DNA of 48,981 nucleotides, from positions 1 to 48,981 of the IMG/VR virus record IMGVR_UViG_3300024344_000026, one strand, 5' to 3'. The notes under the pieces are model-generated. The model ran no database searches. It was not told the origin of the DNA and was given only the letters and a program-made list of their open reading frames with translations. The position numbers were made by a program, and so were the translations under genes. This DNA comes from a virus. Below are positions 21,951 through 29,900 of the stretch, piece after piece (position 1 is the stretch's first letter; each line of letters begins with the position of its first letter).

Positions 21951-22268
21951 TTATTCATATGGTATACCGTAATACCTTTTTTTGGTACTATTAGTTTCAA
22001 CCAGCACTAATTGTTGAATGGCATTATCTGAATAAATTTTCTTTTTCCAATATTTTAACCGCTCGACGGCATCATGAAGATTCCATTTAGAATCTATAAA
22101 TTCTGCATCTGTATCCAAATCTTCCGATCCCCAAATCACATCGAATTCGGGGTGATTTTTATTGTAGCAACGAACTAACCATATTTCAAACAATTTAATT
22201 GTTATTGCTTCATTATGATCACGTGCAATAGATAAAACACCTTGTGCTGCTTGATATCGTTTATTCAA
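21951..22268 (-). CDS. Hypothetical protein (TTG start)
   Basis: A 105-residue protein, not recognised. The start is TTG at 22268, because AAAGGAG lies seven bases upstream and no ATG is available near the front. It contains FEIWLVRCYNKNHPEFDVIWG and VERLKYWKKKIYSDNAIQQL segments, mostly helical, with no membrane segment. It is driven by the sigma-70 promoter at 22305-22332, whose -35 overlaps the gp46 stop, so this pair of small genes can be expressed apart from gp46. Confidence 0.7.
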   Translation of the reverse strand: MNKRYQAAQGVLSIARDHNEAITIKLFEIWLVRCYNKNHPEFDVIWGSEDLDTDAEFIDSKWNLHDAVERLKYWKKKIYSDNAIQQLVLVETNSTKKRYYGIPYE

Positions 22269-22304
22269 TGTATTTCTCCTTTATTTTAAAATTACATAAC
22301 ATAC

Positions 22305-22332
22305 ATAATAAACGTTTTTTAACCAATGTCAA
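22305..22332 (-). promoter_or_regulatory. Sigma-70 promoter after gp46
   Basis: Minus strand TTGACA (22332-22327), 16-base spacer, TATTAT (22310-22305). The -35 overlaps the end of gp46. It leads into the TTG-start gene at 22268. Confidence 0.75.
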
Positions 22333-24077
22333 GAATTAATTATAGAAAATCCATTTTTAAGTTCTATACCCATCATATGATCGAAAGTACTCTCTAAACC
22401 TTCTTTGTGCGAAATTATATAAAAAATAACATCTTCGTCTCTAGCTTTTCGTTTTAATAACCTTGCTGCCAATTGCACCCCAGAACCAGAAAGTCCAGCA
22501 TCCAACACCTCGTCAAACAAACATATATTAATCTTTTGATGTAAATTTTGTAATACATCACGGAATGCTAACGAAAGTGCCAAATTAACACGTGATTTTT
22601 GTCCATTAGATAAATTACCAAAATCTAGTTCTCTACCAAATTGTACGATAGTTGCTGTAAGATTATGGTTAAACTGAACTATATGTGGCAAATCGAGTTC
22701 TGATAAATATTCTTGAAGTTTCATGTTTAAAAATGGAATATTTTTATCTAATAATGCCTTTCTTACAAAACTATCTTTATTAGTAAGAAGTTTATAAAGA
22801 AATTTTTGATGTTCAATGTTATCGGTTAAATTATCTATATCATCATAATCAATTATATCTAATTTTGTATCAGCTAACTCTTTGGCTTGCTCTAAAAATG
22901 GATTTGTTTCATTCTCCTTTTCTGCTAAACGTTTTTTATTATTTTCTAAGATATTCTTCATTTTCAATAAAATTTCGTAATCATCTACCAAAATTTTTGC
23001 TCTTATTTCGTTCTGTTTCACGTAAATTTTATCTATTTCGCGTTGTAGTGCTAAACAATCTTCATTTAATTCTTCTACTTCAATAGCATGTTCATCAATA
23101 TATTGCGTGTGTTCTTCTGCTTCTTTTAATGCATTTTTATATGGTTGATGACATCTAGGACATTTACTATCTGATAATTCTATAAGTTCTTTTTCTTTTT
23201 GTTTAATTTTTTTATTTAACTGGGTCAATGTATTATTACTTGATTTAAATTCCTTTTCTAAGTCATTAAGACCCACTGATACTTGCGTAAGCTTTTTGTG
23301 AAACTTTTTTTGTGTTTCGATGTCTATCTTGTCATCTTCAGCAATTCTTTTAGTTAAATCCTTTAAACTGGCCTTTTGTTGTATATCCCATCCTTCAACA
23401 CGTGTTTGTGCATTATTAATTTGTGTTGTATGTCGTTCATATTCCTTTTCTAACTGTTCTAATAACTTCTTTTTAGAAAGAAGCATAGTTTCATTATCTT
23501 TTATATGAACTGTTTTTAACATTTTTGCTTTTTCAGATAATCGTGTTATAGAAAACAATTCTTCAATAATCTTTGTTTGATTCGGTGCTTGATTATGTCT
23601 AACTGGCAATTGCAAAAACGGAATATGATTTGCAGAAAATACAACAATACGTACAAATAATTCATGTATTACACCTAACTTCTTTTCTATTAATTCTGTA
23701 GTTCTATTTGTACTATCTGGTGATATATCATTTTCTTTTTCAAATACAGGTTCTTGTTTATTTTGATATATTTTTGCCCATGCACCATGTTTACTTTTTC
23801 TTGCTCTATCAACTTTATAATATATACCATTATTTTCAAATATAACTGATACAAATAAATCTTTTTTATTAATATTATTAACCAAATTATCTAATGAAAT
23901 ATCATTACAAATTGGTTTGCCATATAAACAAAATGATAAAGCATTAATTATAGTAGATTTTCCTACTCCATTCTCGCCTACGATAAGAGTACTTCCTTTT
24001 TTATTAAATAAAATTGTCGTATCACTATTACCATAGGATAGGAAATTACGCATTGTAAGACTTATAAAGTTAATCAT
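22329..24077 (-). CDS. 46: Recombination endonuclease subunit gp46 (Rad50/SbcC-like)
   Basis: ATPase subunit of the gp46/gp47 nuclease that resects DNA ends for recombination-dependent replication and helps degrade host DNA. The 582-residue length is close to T4 gp46 (560). Walker A is GENGVGKS at 34-41, the zinc hook is CPRC at 306-309 between two coiled-coil arms, the ABC signature is LSNGQKSRVNLALSLAF, and Walker B is ICLFDEVLDAG. The start overlaps the gp47 stop by 8 bases, so the pair is translationally coupled. Confidence 0.96.
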   Translation of the reverse strand: MINFISLTMRNFLSYGNSDTTILFNKKGSTLIVGENGVGKSTIINALSFCLYGKPICNDISLDNLVNNINKKDLFVSVIFENNGIYYKVDRARKSKHGAWAKIYQNKQEPVFEKENDISPDSTNRTTELIEKKLGVIHELFVRIVVFSANHIPFLQLPVRHNQAPNQTKIIEELFSITRLSEKAKMLKTVHIKDNETMLLSKKKLLEQLEKEYERHTTQINNAQTRVEGWDIQQKASLKDLTKRIAEDDKIDIETQKKFHKKLTQVSVGLNDLEKEFKSSNNTLTQLNKKIKQKEKELIELSDSKCPRCHQPYKNALKEAEEHTQYIDEHAIEVEELNEDCLALQREIDKIYVKQNEIRAKILVDDYEILLKMKNILENNKKRLAEKENETNPFLEQAKELADTKLDIIDYDDIDNLTDNIEHQKFLYKLLTNKDSFVRKALLDKNIPFLNMKLQEYLSELDLPHIVQFNHNLTATIVQFGRELDFGNLSNGQKSRVNLALSLAFRDVLQNLHQKINICLFDEVLDAGLSGSGVQLAARLLKRKARDEDVIFYIISHKEGLESTFDHMMGIELKNGFSIINS

Positions 24078-25155
24078 GAAATTCTGCCTTTATAGTTGTA
24101 TATTCTGATATCAATTTTTTATTATCAATTTTTTCTACAGAAATATTTTCTAACATGTTTAATACTAAAGAATCAACATCTATTAAATCTGTTTCTGAAA
24201 TACTTGCTACGGTTTCTACTATAGCATCATTTATTTCTGGTGTTTCTTTTAAGACTAAATCACGTAATTCATAATCTTCTATAAATTTTTCTTTAATATA
24301 CATGCTTTCACTATAGTTTATAGGAATATCTACCATACATTCTACGCGTCCACTAGGGCGTAGAATATTTTCTCTTATTGATGATTTATTTAAAAGTTGT
24401 GATAAAGTAGTTCTTATATATGTGGGGCAATCATCCCAATTATGAAATATAGGTTCATCTTTATTGTGATCATATATCATACAACCACGATTCATATCCC
24501 CAGCATCAGCAAAATTAGTAGGAAATGTATTCCCAATATAAATTACATTTTCGTTTAATTGTCGTTTATGAAAATGTCCGGAAAATATTCTATGTTGGTG
24601 ATTAAACAATGCATGATTAGGGCCGGTAGGCATTTTAATATTATATCCAGTTACGATAAAACCTTTAAATTCGAAATGACCAAACCATACTTTATAATCC
24701 AAAAATTCCAATAGGTCGCCATATTCTTCATTAAATAAAAACGGTGACACTAAAAATTTAGTGTTAGATGCGTGCACTGTAGTAATTTCGTTGATTAAAT
24801 TAAAATTCTTATACGGATTAAACACAGTAGGTGAAAATATTTTTCTATTATTTTTATAGTATAAATCATGATTACCTATTATAAAAATAATAGGTAGCCC
24901 CAATTCATCTAACATTCTTGCTCCTTCATTAGCATATTTAAGTGTTAAAACATCAATAGCATTTCTGTTCTCAAAATAATCACCTAAAAAAATGATATTA
25001 TCAATTTCTTTATCAGATTTAATTATATCAATAAACCATTTTAGATAATCTAAGTTATCTTGATTGTGTTGCTGTGAATTTAGTTTGGCACCAAAATGTA
25101 TATCAGTAAAACATGCAGATTTATTAAGTGCTCTATTAAATTTTATTTTTGACAT
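24070..25155 (-). CDS. 47: Recombination endonuclease subunit gp47 (Mre11/SbcD-like)
   Basis: Metal-dependent nuclease partner of gp46. The calcineurin-like phosphoesterase motifs are in order: FTDIHFGAK near 16-24, FLGDYFENRNA near 57-67, IGNHDLYYKN near 93-102 and FSGHFHKRQ near 192-200. It has 361 residues from the ATG at 25155 (T4 gp47 has 339). An in-frame ATG at 25161 is also possible, and neither has a clear Shine-Dalgarno. The start region lies inside the last codons of the endonuclease gene upstream, a 20-26 base overlap, which implies coupling to it or to gp55. Confidence 0.95.
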   Translation of the reverse strand: MSKIKFNRALNKSACFTDIHFGAKLNSQQHNQDNLDYLKWFIDIIKSDKEIDNIIFLGDYFENRNAIDVLTLKYANEGARMLDELGLPIIFIIGNHDLYYKNNRKIFSPTVFNPYKNFNLINEITTVHASNTKFLVSPFLFNEEYGDLLEFLDYKVWFGHFEFKGFIVTGYNIKMPTGPNHALFNHQHRIFSGHFHKRQLNENVIYIGNTFPTNFADAGDMNRGCMIYDHNKDEPIFHNWDDCPTYIRTTLSQLLNKSSIRENILRPSGRVECMVDIPINYSESMYIKEKFIEDYELRDLVLKETPEINDAIVETVASISETDLIDVDSLVLNMLENISVEKIDNKKLISEYTTIKAEFHD

Positions 25156-25879
25156 AATCATGTTCCCATATTGTTACTAAATTATAACCTAAATCTTCAA
25201 TTTTTTGTTCCCGATTTATAGTTTTCATATATAAATTTCCGGCACATTCATTAATAAAGGGATGGCATTGTTCATCTTCATTAAATAATCTTAAATTTCC
25301 ATGAAATACATCACCATAAAACTCATATATGGTATTTGTTTTTTTACAAAAACCATCAGCTTTATATCTAGTATTAGGAATATAGTATTCACCTTCATTT
25401 TCTGCATGTTGAATATGAATATTTTCATATTCTGCTATTTCATTTAACCAAGATATTGCTACTTTTGAATAATTTGATTTGGTTATTGTTTTAAATGAAG
25501 ATTTTATCTTTGTACAAAAAGGACAGCCCTGTTTTTGATATAAATGTACATCAGGGCGTTTTTTAAATTCACCATGTAATGAACAAATTATTTTAATATA
25601 AGTTTTATTATTAATATATTTTTCAGGATATTTATATTTATTATCATATATGTCATTTGCTTTTAATATAAATTCTTTATTAGTTAATGTAATTTTCCCT
25701 GCACATTTAGGACATCCCTGACCAGATAGATGATTATTAGGTTTTTGATAAAATAAACCATGTGTGGGACAAACAATTTTCAGTTTAGTATGTGCATTAA
25801 CATACTCATCAGGGTATTTATATTTGTTATTATGAACATCATTGACTTCTTTTTTAAATTGATATGTAGTTTTTTTCAT
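25136..25879 (-). CDS. Free-standing homing endonuclease (zinc repeats + PD-(D/E)XK/Vsr-like)
   Basis: A 247-residue protein starting at the ATG at 25879, which shares one base with the gp55 stop (TGATG). Two repeats of about 60 residues have the pattern CP.HG.F...P..HL...GCPKC (first) and CSLHGEFKKRPDVHL then GCPFC (second), DNA-binding zinc modules common in phage endonucleases. The nuclease part reads RYKADGF, IYEFYGDVFHGN and ends LGYNLVTIWEHDY. It sits exactly between gp55 and gp47, overlapping both, so it invaded a junction of two essential genes without breaking either. Its last codons share 17 of 18 bases with an endonuclease relic at 46318-46335. Confidence 0.82.
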   Translation of the reverse strand: MKKTTYQFKKEVNDVHNNKYKYPDEYVNAHTKLKIVCPTHGLFYQKPNNHLSGQGCPKCAGKITLTNKEFILKANDIYDNKYKYPEKYINNKTYIKIICSLHGEFKKRPDVHLYQKQGCPFCTKIKSSFKTITKSNYSKVAISWLNEIAEYENIHIQHAENEGEYYIPNTRYKADGFCKKTNTIYEFYGDVFHGNLRLFNEDEQCHPFINECAGNLYMKTINREQKIEDLGYNLVTIWEHDYVKNKI

Positions 25880-26367
25880 CAAAAATTTAATAAAGGTTCT
25901 GATTTATCCGTATTTACATCTTGTATATCATCTGATCCTTCATTTATTTCTGTAGTTTTTTTACGTTGATAATCTTCAATAAATGTATGAGATGGATTTA
26001 AGCCTTGTTCTAACAGCATTTCATCACGAATATTACGATGTTTCTTTTCTTGTTTTAAAAATTGAAGATATGAATTGTGAATACATTGTGTGTAAAATGC
26101 GAATGCATTTTTACTTTTATCAGTATTAAATTTTGCCCATGCAGTGACTAAATTAACTAATGCGTATGCCCTCATATCCTCTAAGTATGAATAATTGAGG
26201 AAATGCCCTTTAGAGGATGAAGTATATCTTTGTGTCATGTTAACTAACATTGCTGCTAGTTTATCTGTCATTTTATTAGTTTCTTGACTTAAAATTGTTT
26301 CGGCAAGTAGATCACCATTATTTACAAAATTTTTCTTTCTTGGTTTCTTTATCTTTTTTTCAGCCAT
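25879..26367 (-). CDS. 55: Late-transcription sigma factor gp55
   Basis: Minimal sigma-like factor that directs host RNA polymerase to TATAAATA late promoters together with the sliding clamp. The 162-residue length compares with 185 in T4. FLNYSYLEDMRAYALVNLV near residues 69-87, WAKFNTDKSKNAFAFYTQ near 90-107 and FLKQEKKHRNIRDE near 114-127 are the characteristic core. The C-terminus is polar and variable. A sigma-70 promoter and late boxes lie upstream (26424-26465). The stop overlaps the next start by one base. Confidence 0.92.
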   Translation of the reverse strand: MAEKKIKKPRKKNFVNNGDLLAETILSQETNKMTDKLAAMLVNMTQRYTSSSKGHFLNYSYLEDMRAYALVNLVTAWAKFNTDKSKNAFAFYTQCIHNSYLQFLKQEKKHRNIRDEMLLEQGLNPSHTFIEDYQRKKTTEINEGSDDIQDVNTDKSEPLLNF

Positions 26368-26423
26368 GTTTTTCTTCTTATTATTATTGACTGGTATTTA
26401 TTATCTTTTACCAGATTTGTTTT

Positions 26424-26435
26424 TATTTATAAATA
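26424..26435. promoter_or_regulatory. Palindromic late promoter TATTTATAAATA (both directions)
   Basis: The 12-base palindrome contains TATAAATA on the plus strand (26428-26435, toward the gp48-like gene, start near 26441) and on the minus strand (26431-26424, toward gp55, start near 26418). A third late box on the minus strand lies at 26453-26446. Confidence 0.7.
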
Positions 26436-26436
26436 G

Positions 26437-26465
26437 ATTATAACATATTTATAAGGATTTTGCAA
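26437..26465 (-). promoter_or_regulatory. Sigma-70 promoter for gp55
   Basis: Minus strand TTGCAA (26465-26460), 17-base spacer, perfect TATAAT (26442-26437), start near 26430. The spacer itself contains a late box, so early and late promoters for gp55 are interleaved. Confidence 0.65.
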
Positions 26466-26467
26466 GC

Positions 26468-27448
26468 ATGGCACGCCCATATACTACTATAAACTTATCA
26501 AAGAAAAGAACGTTCAGAGTAAGATCAAGTCGTGGACCAACATCTTCTGGAGTAACTAACTTCCGTGCACGCGGAAAACCTACTTCAACAAGAACTACGA
26601 GGGTATCTACGTCTACATCGAGTGGTACACGCCCACCTGGTCCTGTAGCATCAAGAGGTGCACCAACGCCACAAGAACCAGATGAAGCTAGTGTATCAAA
26701 AGGAAGTTCTGCAAGTCCAAAAGATTACAGAATATCATTAAGATCGTCACGCAGAATTAGTAGATTAATTGATGTTGCTATTAATAAACCTTTAATATTT
26801 AAAGTAACGCCTGATTTTACAGAAAATCGTCAAGTAAATTATAAAACTATGGATCCTGTTCATTTACCAGGAAATATTCATGTATTTGGAAGTACTTCAT
26901 CAAGAACTTTTCAAATATCAAATGCAAAGCTTATTTCTAATACACCAGAAGAAGCAACAGAAAATATGGCATTCATACAAAGACTACGTGGTTGGACTAT
27001 GCCTTTTTTTGGAAATTCGAATACAAGCTCATTTGCTACAACACCAGAAGGAAATATAATAGAACCTAATGTTGATTTAAAAAATAGTTTTTTTAATATT
27101 GATAATTTCCTTGCTGATAAACCAGCTACCCAACCACCAGGTGGTGCTGCGGGTCCTGAAGTATTGGGATTGCCACCAGAAGTATTGTTATTAACAGGGT
27201 ATGCCCCAAATGTAGATTTTAATGTTCAATCTGGAAAACTACCTACTAATGTTTATAGAGTACCAGTAGTTATAACTAATCTTGTTATACCATATCCAGC
27301 GGAAGTTGATTATGTACCTACAATAAACAATCAACCCTTCCCAAGAATAATAACTATTGATGTACAATTAACAGAAACGCATTCACCCCAAGAATATGAA
27401 CGATTTAGTTTAAGTGAGTATAGAACGGGTGTATTAAATGGATTTTAA
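26468..27448 (+). CDS. 48: gp48-like baseplate tail-tube cap protein
   Basis: A 326-residue protein with a basic Ser/Thr/Arg/Pro-rich first 90 residues (probably flexible) and a folded C-terminal half. The end, IDVQLTETHSPQEYERFSLS then EYRTGVLNGF, matches the C-terminus expected of T4 gp48/gp54 tube-cap proteins that start tail-tube growth on the baseplate. It lies directly before gp53, three bases apart, under a late promoter. AAGGA lies before the ATG. It could be gp54 rather than gp48. Confidence 0.65.
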   Translation: MARPYTTINLSKKRTFRVRSSRGPTSSGVTNFRARGKPTSTRTTRVSTSTSSGTRPPGPVASRGAPTPQEPDEASVSKGSSASPKDYRISLRSSRRISRLIDVAINKPLIFKVTPDFTENRQVNYKTMDPVHLPGNIHVFGSTSSRTFQISNAKLISNTPEEATENMAFIQRLRGWTMPFFGNSNTSSFATTPEGNIIEPNVDLKNSFFNIDNFLADKPATQPPGGAAGPEVLGLPPEVLLLTGYAPNVDFNVQSGKLPTNVYRVPVVITNLVIPYPAEVDYVPTINNQPFPRIITIDVQLTETHSPQEYERFSLSEYRTGVLNGF

Positions 27449-27450
27449 TT

Positions 27451-27792
27451 ATGGCTATTAAAAAATCTGTATTAAACACTAAAGGACGATATGTTCAAGG
27501 TGGAACAACAACACAACATCCTAATAGAATGGGATGGTGGGAACGAACCATTTATCCTAATAATGATAATGATGTGTTTATAGAGATACCTGCTATAGCA
27601 CACCGTCGTCCAGATATTTTTGCATATAACTATTTTGGCAAATCTAGTTTAGCATGGTTAGTATTACAATTTAATCATATAGTAGATATAAATGAAGAAT
27701 TTAATGCCGGAACAGTAATTGCAATACCTAACCCATCTAGTGTTTTATTAAATTTAAATGGTAAAAAAGGTGGTATAAAACCTAATCAGTAA
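27451..27792 (+). CDS. 53: Baseplate wedge protein gp53
   Basis: A 113-residue protein, shorter than T4 gp53 (196). The front NPRMGWWERTIYP-type segment (residues 23-36), the central RPDIFAYNYFGKSSLAWLVLQ block at 51-71 and the IAIPNPSSV end belong to the gp53/LysM-like wedge family, which helps join wedges to the hub. Its 3' end overlaps the convergent gp25 gene by 11 bases. Its ATG follows the preceding stop by 2 bases. Confidence 0.8.
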   Translation: MAIKKSVLNTKGRYVQGGTTTQHPNRMGWWERTIYPNNDNDVFIEIPAIAHRRPDIFAYNYFGKSSLAWLVLQFNHIVDINEEFNAGTVIAIPNPSSVLLNLNGKKGGIKPNQ

Positions 27793-28159
27793 ACTGTATA
27801 TTAATATCTAATGTATCAGAAACATTAAATTCTAAATATTGTAATAATACATTAGCAGTAACGCGATTCATATCAATTTCTGTTTGAATAGATAAATCTA
27901 GTAATTCTACTCTGGGGTCAAACGTAAACACAGCAATTAATTCATCTTCCAATACACTTAAAGTAATCTCATCTAACGGCTCAAATGTAAGTTCTGGTAT
28001 TAAAGTACCAAATGTAGGCATAAAAACACGTTCACCTTTACGCGTAAATATATGTTGTAATAAATCAAGTTTAACTAATTCTATATCATTAAGTGAAAAT
28101 TCCTTTTTCTTTTGATATTGAAATGATGAAAAACCTTTATAAACTCCTGTTAATGCCAT
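27782..28159 (-). CDS. 25: Baseplate wedge protein gp25
   Basis: A 125-residue wedge protein of the gp25/lysozyme-like family (T4 gp25 has 132). LDLLQHIFTRKGERVFMPTFGTLIPEL is the diagnostic region (residues 31-57, quoted without interruption only in part here: ERVFMPTFGTLIPEL), followed by FDPRVELLDL near 89-98. It forms the wedge core with gp6 and gp7 and contacts the sheath. It follows gp5 by three bases in the same minus-strand operon, with its 3' end overlapping gp53. Confidence 0.92.
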   Translation of the reverse strand: MALTGVYKGFSSFQYQKKKEFSLNDIELVKLDLLQHIFTRKGERVFMPTFGTLIPELTFEPLDEITLSVLEDELIAVFTFDPRVELLDLSIQTEIDMNRVTANVLLQYLEFNVSDTLDINIQFTD

Positions 28160-28162
28160 AAT

Positions 28163-29890
28163 TTACCTTTTCCAATTTCTATTTCGTTTAATAGGAACAC
28201 CCAATTCCATTTTTCCATTATCTACACTAGTATACGGCAATTCTAATATAGTAGATTCTTTCGTCATACTAATTATATTATCAATATCATTAGTAAATAA
28301 ATCTTTATCGCTATATTCTGTATTTATCATAGAACGCCCCCACGGTTCGTGTATGGGCACTCTATTCGTAGTATATGCATAGTTAGGTTGTAACGCTATT
28401 TCGCCGCGTACAGCTTCTACAGCGTCCGCTGCGGCACCTGCATTACTAACAGACCCTCCAGAATTTAAATTGATAGTACCGGCAATTACATTAACTTCAC
28501 TACCACCACCAATATTAACGGTATCACCACCTACATCAAGACTAGTTGTACCAGTACCTTTAAATATATCAGACTTAATATTAATTTCGGCGGCAGTATC
28601 TATATTTATATTAGATGATGATTTAATTTCTATTCCACTACTAGATAACATGTTAAGTTTACCGACACTACTAAACAAATTTAAATCACCTAATGCACCT
28701 ACTTTAACACCACCAACTACAGATTTTACATTAATTTCTTCCATCGCTGCAAGATTTAATTTCATACTAGTAGAAGTTATATCTATATCTTCTTTTGATG
28801 AAATTCTAGTTCGTGAATTAACAGAAGCAATATCAATACCATTTTCTAAATTACGTATTAATAAAGAATCATCTGCCCATATATGTGTTTTAGTAGAAGA
28901 ATGCATACGTATTTCTTCAGACGAATTTAAATGAATATTTTTAGCAGACATTCTTATACTTTCTGTTGCTGTAATATTAACATCTTTACTAGAATTTATT
29001 GATACTCGTCCACCTGAAAATATATCAATATTACCATTTTCATCCATTTCAATCCAATTATTTCCTTTTGCTGTACTAACATAGATTCTTTCATTAGTAT
29101 CATCCATAATTATTTGATGACCTGAAGTAGAAACTAAACGTACACGCTCATTCATTTCACAATCGTCCATAATTAATGAATGTGCACCAGGTGAAGTAAT
29201 AGATACTGTTTGTGATTCATAATATTTTTCTGTACTTTCAGTTCTTTCATCTGGAATTGTTCTACTTACTTGATATCCTTTTCTACTAGATTCTGATTTA
29301 TCATCTGCTGATGCACTTGATACTCTATCAATTACGGAACCATCCACAGCAGCGGCTTGATTTTCTGCTCCTCTTGTAAAATATTCTTCGCTTTCTGGTG
29401 GCATACCAAGTGATGTAGTAGTATTAGTAAACATGGGTTCCATAGGATCTTCAGTAGAAGAAAGTGGTCCATTTACACCACCTTCCATATGTCTACCACG
29501 TGGCAAAGTATGTTGCGTAAAATTATTTAAGAAACACCCCATATAAACTCTATGTTGTGGATCACCATCTTTACAAAAAACTGCTACTTGAGCACCTATT
29601 TTTGGAATGGCCCACATACCATATGAAGCATGACCTTTTGATACATTATTATCAACGCCACGTTGTATATTTTTTACTGCACCACCAAACGGTGATAAAT
29701 ATTCAGCCCATGGTATTTCTTCTATACACATATTCTCGAATGTATCACTCCATGTAGGACAAACTACTCGAATTCGTCCTAATTGTGCTGGGTCATTTAC
29801 ATCAACCACAGTCCCAACAGTAATGCCGGTGTGCATAGAACTATATTTTCTTTGTTGTGTTGATGCATTTTCATCTATAGTAGAAGCCAT
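28163..29890 (-). CDS. 5: Baseplate hub spike gp5 without lysozyme domain
   Basis: Central tail spike. The N-terminal OB fold reads VGTVVDVNDPAQLGRIRVVC near residues 25-44 with VAVFCKDGDPQHRVYMGCF near 103-121. From about residue 225 to 480 regular short repeats (for example DVNITATESIRMSAKNIHLN) build the triple-stranded beta-helix needle. The 575-residue length equals T4 gp5, but the lysozyme domain between OB fold and helix is missing, and the helix is longer instead. Wall digestion may be done by the glucosaminidase domain of the tape measure protein. It lies 10 bases after the hub-associated gene at 29901 in a minus-strand operon. Confidence 0.9.
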   Translation of the reverse strand: MASTIDENASTQQRKYSSMHTGITVGTVVDVNDPAQLGRIRVVCPTWSDTFENMCIEEIPWAEYLSPFGGAVKNIQRGVDNNVSKGHASYGMWAIPKIGAQVAVFCKDGDPQHRVYMGCFLNNFTQHTLPRGRHMEGGVNGPLSSTEDPMEPMFTNTTTSLGMPPESEEYFTRGAENQAAAVDGSVIDRVSSASADDKSESSRKGYQVSRTIPDERTESTEKYYESQTVSITSPGAHSLIMDDCEMNERVRLVSTSGHQIIMDDTNERIYVSTAKGNNWIEMDENGNIDIFSGGRVSINSSKDVNITATESIRMSAKNIHLNSSEEIRMHSSTKTHIWADDSLLIRNLENGIDIASVNSRTRISSKEDIDITSTSMKLNLAAMEEINVKSVVGGVKVGALGDLNLFSSVGKLNMLSSSGIEIKSSSNINIDTAAEINIKSDIFKGTGTTSLDVGGDTVNIGGGSEVNVIAGTINLNSGGSVSNAGAAADAVEAVRGEIALQPNYAYTTNRVPIHEPWGRSMINTEYSDKDLFTNDIDNIISMTKESTILELPYTSVDNGKMELGVPIKRNRNWKR

Positions 29891-29900
29891 AATTTACTCG

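Noticed and set aside
21942-21957. Late promoter AATAAATA-N5-ATG for the gene at 21634-21942
   Set aside because: The spacing matches the leaderless pair, but the box has a mismatch, the DNA is AT-rich, and the gene sits in an early operon. Not called as a feature.
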